NCBI RefSeq assembly: GCF_009711935.1
Contig: NZ_VIKX01000265.1
Location: 1-49,970 of the forward strand
From: Dolichospermum sp. UHCC 0259
GTDB lineage: Bacteria > Cyanobacteriota > Cyanobacteriia > Cyanobacteriales > Nostocaceae
Reading direction: 5' to 3'
DNA: 49,970 nucleotides
The notes beneath the pieces were generated by a model. It was not told the origin of the DNA and searched no databases. It saw only the letters and a list, made by a program, of their open reading frames with translations. The position numbers and the translations under genes are program-made. The stretch's first letter is position 1; each line of letters opens with the position of its first letter. Below are positions 42,765 to 49,970 of this stretch, piece after piece.

Positions 42765-45122
42765 ATGAATTTACTAACTCGTCTCCTCAAAACTCTTACT
42801 CTTCGTGCCTTAGCCACTCTGCGTGAGATAAAATCATATAAATTATTGAAGCTAAAGCGCAACTACAAACTAAATAAAATTATTGTCTCTGGCATTTTAA
42901 TCTGTTTATTAATCCGATTATGTCCTTATTTTGCACCTATTCATAGTATAGATATTGTTCAACATCAATTAGCAATGGAGTTTACAGATCGTAACAATTT
43001 ACCATTAGGAACTGTATTAACCAGTGATCAAGAAAATACCTCAGTTGTCAAATTAAATCAAGTTTCACCACAATTTATCAAAGCAATTTTAGCCGCTGAA
43101 GATGGTAGTTTTTATCAACATGGGGCGTTAGATTTAAAAGCAATTTTTCGGGCGATAAAAATAGCAATTGATCAGAAAAAGATTGTTTCCGGTGCTTCTA
43201 CAATTACGATGCAATTGGCGAGAATGTTGGATAATTCACCTCGGACATTTACCGCAAAATTAAAAGAAGTTTGGTTATCTTGGCGATTAGCTGCGGGAAT
43301 GAGTAAAGATGAGATTTTAGCTGCTTATATTAATCGTTTACCTATGGGGGGAAATATTTATGGTGTGGAAGCTGCGGCGCGAATTTACTTTTCTATTCCT
43401 GCGAGTGATTTAAACTTAGCCCAAGCTTCTTTTTTAGCAGCAATTCCAAATAATCCTACTTATTTTAATCCTTATCAACATCAAAAAAGATTACAGCAAC
43501 GACAGAAATATGTTTTAAACAGAATGGTACAGGAAAAATATATTTCTGATGCAGAGGCGCAACAAATATCTCAAGAAAAAGTGATATTTCAACCCCGTCA
43601 ACAGGGAATTATTGCTGCACCACATTTTTTATTTTGGTTAGCCAAACAAAACAACACACCTAATCAAGAATCATCACCTATTCGCACGACAATAAATCGC
43701 CCTTTACAGCAATTTGTGGAAGCACAAGTACAACAAGTGATTTCCTCTTTAAAGGCTAATAATGTCCATGATGCAGCAGCGGTGATAATTGACAACTCCT
43801 CTGGGGAGGTTTTAAGTTATGTCGGTTCGCCTGATTATTTTAATGATGTGAAATCCGGGCGAAATGATGGAGTTCAAGCCTTACGTCAACCTGGTTCTAC
43901 ATTAAAGCCATTTGTCTATGAATTAGCTTTAGAAAAAGGAGTAATTAGTCCTCATACGATTTTGCCAGATGTTCCTACCCATTATGCAATTCCGGGAGCC
44001 AAATTATATAGTCCTACAGATTATACTAATAGCTTTCTTGGTCCAGTGAGAGTCAGAGTTGCTTTGGCAAATTCTTTAAATGTACCTGCGGTAAAGGTAT
44101 TAGAAAAAGTGGGTGTAGCAACTTTTTTAAATTGCTTGCATGAGTTGGGTTTTGCACATCTAAATCAAGATGCTGAATATTACGGTTTGGGTTTGACTTT
44201 GGGTAGTGGTGAAGTGAATTTGTGGGAACTGGCTAGGGCTTATTTAACTATGGCTAATATGGGGAAAAATACGCCATTGGTAACTACATTAAACAGTTCT
44301 TCAAATTCCGTTTCCCCAAGTTCAGTTTCCGGCAATTGGCGATTAATTATTGATATGTTAAGCGATCGCTATGCCAGATCCACAGCTTTTGGTGTAGACT
44401 CAGTGTTAAATTTGCCCTTTCCCGTCGCTGTCAAAACTGGAACTTCTTCAAACTATCGTGATACCTGGACAGTGGGCTTTAGCCGTGATTATACTGTGGC
44501 TACCTGGGTGGGAAATTTCAACGGTGAACCCATGCGTCAGATTTCCGGTGTCACGGGGGCTGCACCTTTGTGGAACAGAATCATATTACATCTGCATGAA
44601 CATCAAACCCCGGCTGATTTTCCGCCTCCAGAGGGCATGATAAAATTGCCAATCTGTGCGACAACAGGGTTAAAACCTACACCTAGCTGTACTTCCATAG
44701 TTCAGGAATATTTCTCTGTAAAAGATAAAATTGCTTATGAAAAATCTACGGATTTTCATTTATCACCTGTGTATGATCAATGGTTAGCAAAACAGCCACA
44801 ATTGCATTTTAATTCTGATAATTTCCGAATTATCTCTCCTCGTAATGGGGATTTATTTCTGCTGTATCCATCTGGAGATAGACAGCAAAAATTAGAATTT
44901 AAAGCTGCTGGAACATTAAATCAGCCTGTGGAATGGTGGATAAATGATCAGCATTTATCTACACAATCAACTAATGGGATGTTTTGGCATTTACGTCCTG
45001 GTAATTGGAAGCTGGAAGCCAGAAGTGGTAAGATGCACGATCAAATAAAATTTCAAGTAGACGTAGGAAATATTCAGCCTAAAAAACAAGGTTTTTCTGT
45101 AGCCAATCCCACTAAATTATAA
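42765..45122 (+). CDS. pbpC: Penicillin-binding protein 1C
   Basis: A 785-residue bifunctional peptidoglycan synthase anchored by one helix (about 38-57). Glycosyltransferase GT51 has catalytic Glu112 in AAEDGSFYQHGALD and STITMQLARML. Transpeptidase has the SxxK Ser378 in QPGSTLKPF, SLN for the SxN motif and KTGTS (Lys557). A C-terminal BiPBP_C-like beta domain (about 690-780) is typical of PBP1C. It is divergent from the A2M gene, the classical bacterial partner of pbpC. ATG start. Confidence 0.95.
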   Translation: MNLLTRLLKTLTLRALATLREIKSYKLLKLKRNYKLNKIIVSGILICLLIRLCPYFAPIHSIDIVQHQLAMEFTDRNNLPLGTVLTSDQENTSVVKLNQVSPQFIKAILAAEDGSFYQHGALDLKAIFRAIKIAIDQKKIVSGASTITMQLARMLDNSPRTFTAKLKEVWLSWRLAAGMSKDEILAAYINRLPMGGNIYGVEAAARIYFSIPASDLNLAQASFLAAIPNNPTYFNPYQHQKRLQQRQKYVLNRMVQEKYISDAEAQQISQEKVIFQPRQQGIIAAPHFLFWLAKQNNTPNQESSPIRTTINRPLQQFVEAQVQQVISSLKANNVHDAAAVIIDNSSGEVLSYVGSPDYFNDVKSGRNDGVQALRQPGSTLKPFVYELALEKGVISPHTILPDVPTHYAIPGAKLYSPTDYTNSFLGPVRVRVALANSLNVPAVKVLEKVGVATFLNCLHELGFAHLNQDAEYYGLGLTLGSGEVNLWELARAYLTMANMGKNTPLVTTLNSSSNSVSPSSVSGNWRLIIDMLSDRYARSTAFGVDSVLNLPFPVAVKTGTSSNYRDTWTVGFSRDYTVATWVGNFNGEPMRQISGVTGAAPLWNRIILHLHEHQTPADFPPPEGMIKLPICATTGLKPTPSCTSIVQEYFSVKDKIAYEKSTDFHLSPVYDQWLAKQPQLHFNSDNFRIISPRNGDLFLLYPSGDRQQKLEFKAAGTLNQPVEWWINDQHLSTQSTNGMFWHLRPGNWKLEARSGKMHDQIKFQVDVGNIQPKKQGFSVANPTKL

Positions 45123-45237
45123 AATATTATAGATTGATAAATTTTCAATAATCAATTAAATTTTTTATCCGGGATTTGATCAATTAAATTCGATAATGTA
45201 AATAGATGTGAAAGTTTTGAGTAAGTAAAAAATAGTT

Positions 45238-45384
45238 ATGAAGAATACAGAAAAATGCAAGTCTGCCAAGAAAAAACAGTCTTTTATTCCTGTTGATATT
45301 GGTACTCCTAAAGTACCAGTTCGCAAAACTAAAGCGAAAAATCAACAGTCTGAATCACTCAGCGACTGGGAACACGCGAGTTAA
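45238..45384 (+). CDS. Small basic hypothetical protein
   Basis: A 48-residue Lys/Ser/Gln-rich soluble frame starting at ATG 45238 and ending SDWEHAS. No ribosome site of note and no family. A minus-strand 43-residue frame in the same region (about 45485-45354) is equally possible, so support is modest. Confidence 0.4.
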   Translation: MKNTEKCKSAKKKQSFIPVDIGTPKVPVRKTKAKNQQSESLSDWEHAS

Positions 45385-45523
45385 ATGAATAGTAAATTGC
45401 TGTGCATTAAAATTTCCTTTTGACCCGATGTTTAACACTTTCACAATAGCTATAATTACTAAACCCGCAATGATATTAATATTCATGGCGACAGTTGCGG
45501 TGTTAAAGAAAAAGGAGAGAATG

Positions 45524-45799
45524 CTATGGAGTAATTTTCCATGCCATCAAACTAATAAGCACCAGCAAACCTAATGCTCTCCGAAAGTAATTAACGCCTT
45601 GAAATAATTCTTCCCAAGCCCAAGTAAACAAAGAACCAAAAGCTATTAAGTCCAATCCTAGATTGATTTTACCTGTTGTAAAAACTATCTTTAATAAACT
45701 AGCTACAATCCAGACAATCAGGGTTAGATTTGGCATCTGAGCTATAACAATTCTGCCTTCACTATCCCGAAATACTTGATCAAACAATGTATTTTCCAT
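45524..45799 (-). CDS. Small membrane protein, unknown
   Basis: A 91-residue protein with two or three hydrophobic segments (about 26-42, 47-62, 74-88) and a polar N-terminus of about 22 residues. It resembles no family I can name. ATG start. It lies among several other small membrane-protein genes. Confidence 0.6.
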   Translation of the reverse strand: MENTLFDQVFRDSEGRIVIAQMPNLTLIVWIVASLLKIVFTTGKINLGLDLIAFGSLFTWAWEELFQGVNYFRRALGLLVLISLMAWKITP

Positions 45800-45959
45800 T
45801 AAATTTATCTAATCTAAAATGTTGATCTGATTAAGTTTAGCCCTAACGTTATGATAGTTGTCTTTCATGAGAATTAACATATCACAAATTTGAGCTAAAC
45901 TTCGTAACTTGCTTGTGAGTCAGAGTTTTCCTGAAAAGCAAATTGATTCCCAACTGTGA

Positions 45960-46115
45960 TTATACAATACGTCTTCCTATAAATAAATTGTAGGCAACGC
46001 CAATTAGTGCCAAAACTAAAAGTAGGTGGATTAAGCTACCACCAATGTGAATTGAAAATCCTAACAACCAAAGAAGGAAAAGTACAACAACGCCACTCCA
46101 AATGAGATTCAACAT
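45960..46115 (-). CDS. Lmo0937-type small membrane protein
   Basis: A 51-residue protein of two helices: ATG 46115, LIWSGVVVLFLLWLLGFSIH, then GGSLIHLLLVLALIGVAYN and a GRR end. The W-x-LGFxxHxGGxLIHLLLVxAL pattern fits the lmo0937/DUF5670 family, often stress-linked. ATG with AGGCAAG upstream. Too short for many ORF finders. Confidence 0.82.
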   Translation of the reverse strand: MLNLIWSGVVVLFLLWLLGFSIHIGGSLIHLLLVLALIGVAYNLFIGRRIV

Positions 46116-46548
46116 ATTTTTCTTGCCTATTTAGATAAAAGTGATAAAATTTTAGCCAAAATGAAAGATGGTTATCTCTCCAAAAGGAGATATTTTTATA
46201 TTTGTCAATAAATCAATAAGACATAGCTCATAAAGAACTAAATTTATAACCTTTCTTGAAAAATGGTTGCTTTTTTAGGCCGCCTCTTCATGATAAAATA
46301 AAAATATTTTAATATCGTCTATAATTAGACATACATAAATGAATTGTGAAGAATAATTAGTATGAGTATTGGCTTACTCCACCCTAATTATTGGTTATTT
46401 GGTACTTGTTATGCTAAATTAGCAGTCGGTAAAAGGGAACGATGGTTTGAATGATGATATAAAAAAAGTTAAATACCATTTCATCAAAAAAATCATAGTT
46501 TAGACTATGTTACAATTTTAGAATTTGTAGAAAATCAGGGTTATAAAA
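46116..46548. other. Intergenic region, 433 bases
   Basis: AT-rich. A weak hairpin TATCTC-TCCAAAAG-GAGATA followed by TTTT lies near 46173-46195. A 30-codon frame (ATG 46362 to TGA 46452) codes a Trp/Tyr-rich peptide (MSIGLLHPNYWLF...) of doubtful reality. No promoter or RNA gene can be assigned. Confidence 0.45.
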
Positions 46549-47256
46549 ATGCAAAGTGGTGACCAAAATCTGATTATTTTGATGATTTACATACTGACCG
46601 TCTATTGGACATTTAATCGCATGATTGAATCTATAGACGATATAGTAAAAGTTGATTTCCAAAAAGGTGCTGTTGATGATCAGTTGAAAGAACAAAATCT
46701 CCAAGACACTGTGGGTATTTCCTTCAAAACAGGTACTTATGGTTTGGATAAAGTAGAAACTGATCTCAAAGAGTTATCAATGAGTATTGAAAATAAATCA
46801 GATAGTATTGCCATATATGTTGACTGGGATAATAGTTCTTTCGTTGTTGAACATACCAAGCAATCTCGGCGCGTGATTCGCAAATCCCCAGATTTAACCC
46901 GCGATTTAGCTATACCTCAAGTTCCGACCATCATTGCTCCTAAAAAGACAATTTCTGAAAATGTTACCGCAGAAGATGTTTTTCAAAGAGATAAAGACTC
47001 AGGAATCTATAAACCAGCTTCGCCTTTAATTAATGTTGCTGCCATCAAAAAGAATGATAAACAAAAGAAGTTATACAAAGACTTTATAGATGGCAAAAAA
47101 GATTTAGAATTTTCATTACAAATTGTGCTGCGAATTTCGGAAATGAGAGTCGGTATTGCACCAGGAACAAATGTTCCTCCAGTGTCAATTATTAATTGTC
47201 CTTTTACGATTAAAAAGCTTCCTTGGACCTATGCGTTACCTTGGAATAAAAAGTGA
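46549..47256 (+). CDS. Hypothetical protein with N-terminal membrane anchor
   Basis: A 235-residue protein with one N-terminal hydrophobic helix (about 7-23, LIILMIYILTVYWTF) and a soluble domain. It looks like mixed alpha/beta, with a repeated acidic/basic pattern such as SRRVIRKSPDLTRDLAIP. No family recognised. ATG start. rnpB follows 83 bases downstream. Confidence 0.65.
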   Translation: MQSGDQNLIILMIYILTVYWTFNRMIESIDDIVKVDFQKGAVDDQLKEQNLQDTVGISFKTGTYGLDKVETDLKELSMSIENKSDSIAIYVDWDNSSFVVEHTKQSRRVIRKSPDLTRDLAIPQVPTIIAPKKTISENVTAEDVFQRDKDSGIYKPASPLINVAAIKKNDKQKKLYKDFIDGKKDLEFSLQIVLRISEMRVGIAPGTNVPPVSIINCPFTIKKLPWTYALPWNKK

Positions 47257-47263
47257 TATCTGA

Positions 47264-47296
47264 ATATCTTCAACTTCTTGAAGAAGTCGGGGATCT
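47264..47296. repeat. Dispersed hairpin, copy 3 (degraded)
   Basis: The right arm (47282-47296, core GAAGTCGGGGATCT) is identical to that of the copy at 7610-7642. Only the six inner bases of the left arm (ACTTCT, 47273-47278) still pair, and the outer arm has diverged. Confidence 0.75.
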
Positions 47297-47339
47297 GAAT
47301 CTGGCGATTTTCAGGCAATCAAATGTAAAATAAAGAAAG

Positions 47340-47704
47340 AAGAGAGTAGGCGTAGGCAGTTGCAGATTAGTCATTAAGACTGGTTTGAGGAAAGTCCGGG
47401 CTTCCGAAAGACCAAACTTGCTGGATAACGTCCAGTGCGAGCGATCGTGAGGATAGTGCCACAGAAAGATACCGCCAGTCAATTTATTGGTTGGTAAGGG
47501 TGCAAAGGTGCGGTAAGAGCGCACCAGCAGCGTCGAGAGGCGTTGGCTCGGTAAACCCCGGTTGGAAGCAAGGCCGGAGGAACTACGGTTGGTCTTTTAC
47601 CAGTTCCGCGTCAAAAGAGCCGCTAGAGGTGTTTGGTAACAAGCATCCCAGATAGATAACTGCCCTCGCAAGAGAACAGAACCCGGCTTACTACCGACTC
47701 TCTT
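47340..47704 (+). ncRNA. rnpB: RNase P RNA, bacterial type A
   Basis: The catalytic RNA of RNase P, which trims the 5' leader of tRNAs. The ends pair as helix P1 (AAGAGAGT at 47340-47347 with ACTCTCTT at 47697-47704). The universally conserved CRI-CV core is visible: GAGGAAAGTCCGGGCT near 47387, the AGAAAGATACCGCC region, GGTAAGGGTGCAAAGGTGCG, GGTAAACCCCG, and AGAACAGAACCCGGCTTA near the 3' end. The size of about 365 bases fits cyanobacterial rnpB. Confidence 0.96.
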
Positions 47705-47780
47705 TGAAAACGAATTATGGATGTTTTATTTTCCATAGTTCGTTTTTTCACAATAGTAGATTTAAGTTTTTTTGGAGAAA

Positions 47781-47812
47781 GGCGATAGCGAAGCGCTTCG
47801 CAGGAATCGCTC
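47781..47812. repeat. Dispersed repeat with perfect 14-base palindrome
   Basis: GATAGCGAAGCGCTTCGC is the core, with a perfect palindrome GCGAAGCGCTTCGC (47788-47801). The surrounding GGCGAT...GAATCGCT match the copies at 12911 and 13881. It lies between rnpB and the second AlbA_2 gene. Confidence 0.82.
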
Positions 47813-47930
47813 TATGATATTTAAGTGTAGATATAAAGTGGATATGTTCATGCAATGTATCAAGTTTGAATTGTCAAAAGGCGTGAAAAAACTATAATAG
47901 TAAATAAACAATAAATCAAATTTTCACTTT

Positions 47931-49886
47931 ATGAGCTTCAACATAGATTTAAAAGAGCTTGCTGTTAGAGAAAGCGAGAGAGTAGAATGGAAGGAAAATG
48001 GAGATGATATTAATATAGTCAAAGAAATAGTAAAAACTATTTCTGCATTTGCTAACGACATTTCCAACTTTGGTGGTGGATATGTTGTTTGCGGAGCAAA
48101 AGAGATAAAGGACGAGTATGGTTTTCCTAAAGTCCAATATACAGGACTTAGTGCCAATAAATTAAAAGAAATTGAAGGTAAGGTAACTCAACATTGTCGG
48201 GATTATGTTCATCCGGCTTTGTCGCCCCTTGTGGATGAAAGGGAAAACCCAGAAAATAACAGTACAAAAATTTTAGTATTTATAGTTTTGGCAAGTCCTG
48301 ATGCTCACGTTTATAGAGACGGACAAACCTCTACATATTATGTTCGTATTAGTCGAGAAACTAGAGAAGCAAGAAATGGTATTTTAACACAATTATTAAT
48401 CAAAAAACAGAAAATAGAATATTTTGATAAACGGACAAATAATGCTGCTACAGAAGCCGATATTGATGTACTTGTATTTAGAGATAGTATACAGGAAATG
48501 GGATTAATTTTTCCTGAAAAATCATTAGAAGATTACTTGTCTGATAGAGAACAAATAGCAGAATTGGTTTCTCCATTGTTTGTGCGGACACATTTAGATG
48601 GTATATTACGCCCCAGAAATTTTACCTTATTGATGTTTGGTAAAAAAACAAGTATTACATCCAAGTTCCCAGAAGCATATACTATTTTATCAATATATAA
48701 AGGTACAGATCGCAGTGAACCAACAGCAGAACGTTATATTTTAACTGGAACAATAGTTGAGCAAGCTAAAAGATCCATAGAACTATTAAATACTCAAGCC
48801 TATACTGCATTTGATAAAACAAGCAGCAAACCAAATCAGGTTAAGTATCCCATGCGTGCTTTGCAAGAAGCAGTAATTAATGCTATTGTTCACCGTGATT
48901 ATGAAGTGCCTGAACCAATTAGAATTACAGTATTTGCGGACAGAGTAGAAATTAAATCTCCAGGAACTTTACATTGGGGAGTTGATAAGGAAAAGTTTTT
49001 GCAAGGAAAAGCCAGTCCTAAATGGAGGAATCAGAGTTTTGCTTACTTATTTAATAAACTGCAATTAGCTCAATCAGAAGGTCAGGGTATCCCAACAATT
49101 ATTCGGACAATGAGAGAAGAAGGATGTCCCGAACCAATCTTTGAAATTGAACCTGAAAGTCTAACTTGTATTCTTCCTGCACACCCAAGACATCAAATTA
49201 TTAGAGAATTACAAGAAATTCAAGACAAAGTCATTTTACAGAAGTATCAAGAAGCTAAAACTCAAGTTTTAACACTCTTAGAAAAAGATTTATACAATTT
49301 TAGATCATTAGATTTGTATTGTGAAGTTATCGCTAAATTAAAACTTCCCAATGAACTTTATAATTTCCTGGAAACGAAGAAATTAGATTTTTACTTAGTT
49401 AATCCCAGCACACTCATCAATATTGCTGAAATACTTGCTTTTGATAAAGACAATATTAAATATCAAACCCTAGCAAATAGAGCCTTATCTGTTGCTATGT
49501 CTGGTAAAATAGAAGAAGGTCAAATTGCCAAAGCCGTTGTAAATCTTAAAAAGATAGGTGAACCAGAAGATGTGATAAAATTTGCAAGTGAATCTATGTT
49601 AAAATACCCTAATCTTGCTCATAATTCTACATTATTAGAAAAACGAGCAACTGCAAAAATGGATATGGCAAAAAAATGTATAGATGCAGGCAGAGATCGT
49701 AACAGCAATCCAAAAACAAAGGCAAGAGCATGGGAAATGTGCCGACAATTGCTAGAAGAAGCAGAAAGAGATTTGAATTTAGCGTTAGAAAATGCGGAAA
49801 ATCCTAACGAGAAATTTTTCATTGAAAATGATATTAATTTCTTGAATAGAATGAAAAATATTTCTAGAAAACCATCCAATAAATAG
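47931..49886 (+). CDS. Schlafen AlbA_2 / HATPase_c_4 protein with TPR-like tail, B
   Basis: A 651-residue protein with the same plan as the one at 27791-29797. The N-terminal AlbA_2 domain has ESERVEWKEN, TISAFANDISNFGGGYVVCGA and YYVRISRETREA. The HATPase_c_4-like part has LQEAVINAIVHRDYEVPE and GQGIPTIIRTM. A helical tail of about 230 residues follows (KYQEAKTQVLTLLEKD, ARAWEMCRQLLEEAERD). Identity to the first copy is low outside the motifs, so they are old paralogues. ATG start. The terminal repeat begins 29 bases after the stop. Confidence 0.85.
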   Translation: MSFNIDLKELAVRESERVEWKENGDDINIVKEIVKTISAFANDISNFGGGYVVCGAKEIKDEYGFPKVQYTGLSANKLKEIEGKVTQHCRDYVHPALSPLVDERENPENNSTKILVFIVLASPDAHVYRDGQTSTYYVRISRETREARNGILTQLLIKKQKIEYFDKRTNNAATEADIDVLVFRDSIQEMGLIFPEKSLEDYLSDREQIAELVSPLFVRTHLDGILRPRNFTLLMFGKKTSITSKFPEAYTILSIYKGTDRSEPTAERYILTGTIVEQAKRSIELLNTQAYTAFDKTSSKPNQVKYPMRALQEAVINAIVHRDYEVPEPIRITVFADRVEIKSPGTLHWGVDKEKFLQGKASPKWRNQSFAYLFNKLQLAQSEGQGIPTIIRTMREEGCPEPIFEIEPESLTCILPAHPRHQIIRELQEIQDKVILQKYQEAKTQVLTLLEKDLYNFRSLDLYCEVIAKLKLPNELYNFLETKKLDFYLVNPSTLINIAEILAFDKDNIKYQTLANRALSVAMSGKIEEGQIAKAVVNLKKIGEPEDVIKFASESMLKYPNLAHNSTLLEKRATAKMDMAKKCIDAGRDRNSNPKTKARAWEMCRQLLEEAERDLNLALENAENPNEKFFIENDINFLNRMKNISRKPSNK

Positions 49887-49915
49887 CGTGCCTTGTATTT
49901 ATACTTTATAATTTA

Positions 49916-49970
49916 GTAGTTTTTCACTCTCCCCCCACTTTCGAGAGTTTATAGGGTAGGTAGAAGTAGG
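49916..49970. repeat. Terminal inverted repeat, right copy (probable IS end)
   Basis: Exact reverse complement of bases 1-55. It begins 29 bases after the second AlbA_2 gene. Reading outward from the unique DNA, both window edges enter the same sequence (GTAGTTTTTCACTCTCC...), meaning the same end of an element in opposite orientations. Confidence 0.9.

Noticed and set aside
45354-45485. Minus-strand 43-residue hydrophobic-start frame
   Set aside because: Overlaps the 48-codon plus-strand frame and neither has strong support; only the plus-strand one is listed, at low confidence.
46173-46195. Terminator of a small RNA
   Set aside because: The stem has a bulge and no upstream plus-strand transcript is identifiable.

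Overview
This looks like chromosomal DNA of a filamentous, probably heterocyst-forming cyanobacterium (Nostocales: Anabaena/Nostoc/Dolichospermum-like). Direct evidence is the low GC content, more than twenty HIP1 octamers (GCGATCGC), runs of heptanucleotide short tandem repeats (STRRs) between genes, a photosystem II subunit gene (psb30), an NDH-1 subunit (ndhD), a canonical NtcA promoter in front of amt, and cyanobacterial-type RNase P RNA. The species cannot be fixed from the sequence alone.

Layout. 1-2.7 kb: a sensor histidine kinase cut off at the window edge, its response regulator, and a receiver-like protein without the phospho-acceptor Asp. 2.8-11 kb, minus strand: amt with an NtcA promoter, a small membrane protein, an exported MBL-fold protein with trpG, dgkA, ybeY, a DUF3285 protein, prfB with a programmed +1 frameshift, and a Ser/Thr kinase with ten TPRs. 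11-17 kb, plus strand: a rhomboid that has lost both catalytic residues, thrB, a DUF433/DUF5615 toxin-antitoxin pair bracketed by inverted dispersed repeats, a small broken gene, a coiled-coil protein and ndhD. 17-20.5 kb, minus strand: a 2TM protein, then a compact four-gene set (PD-(D/E)XK-like nuclease, two DUF488 proteins, a dual-OB-like protein) that is the best candidate here for an uncharacterised nucleic-acid or defence system. 20.9-26.8 kb: purM, a PHP phosphoesterase, an STRR array running into the start codon of a dihydroorotase-like gene, photolyase and a membrane protein. 26.8-32.6 kb: two half-size UPF0016 (manganese-exporter type) genes, a Schlafen AlbA_2 protein, a YkgJ-type Cys-cluster protein, psb30 and recJ. 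33-45 kb: a secreted protein, a membrane-anchored NACHT-like NTPase with HEAT repeats, then a divergent alpha-2-macroglobulin/PBP1C pair. 45-50 kb: small membrane proteins, rnpB and a second AlbA_2 protein.

The first 55 bases are the exact reverse complement of the last 55. The window therefore appears to be bounded on both sides by the same end of a repeated element, probably an insertion sequence, in inverted orientation. One copy lies inside the 5' part of the histidine kinase gene. The length of 55 may also reflect an assembly k-mer.

Themes: several proteins keep a known fold but lack key catalytic residues (receiver, rhomboid, dihydroorotase, A2M thioester). Dispersed palindromes and STRRs are common, and some lie inside coding sequence or at start codons.
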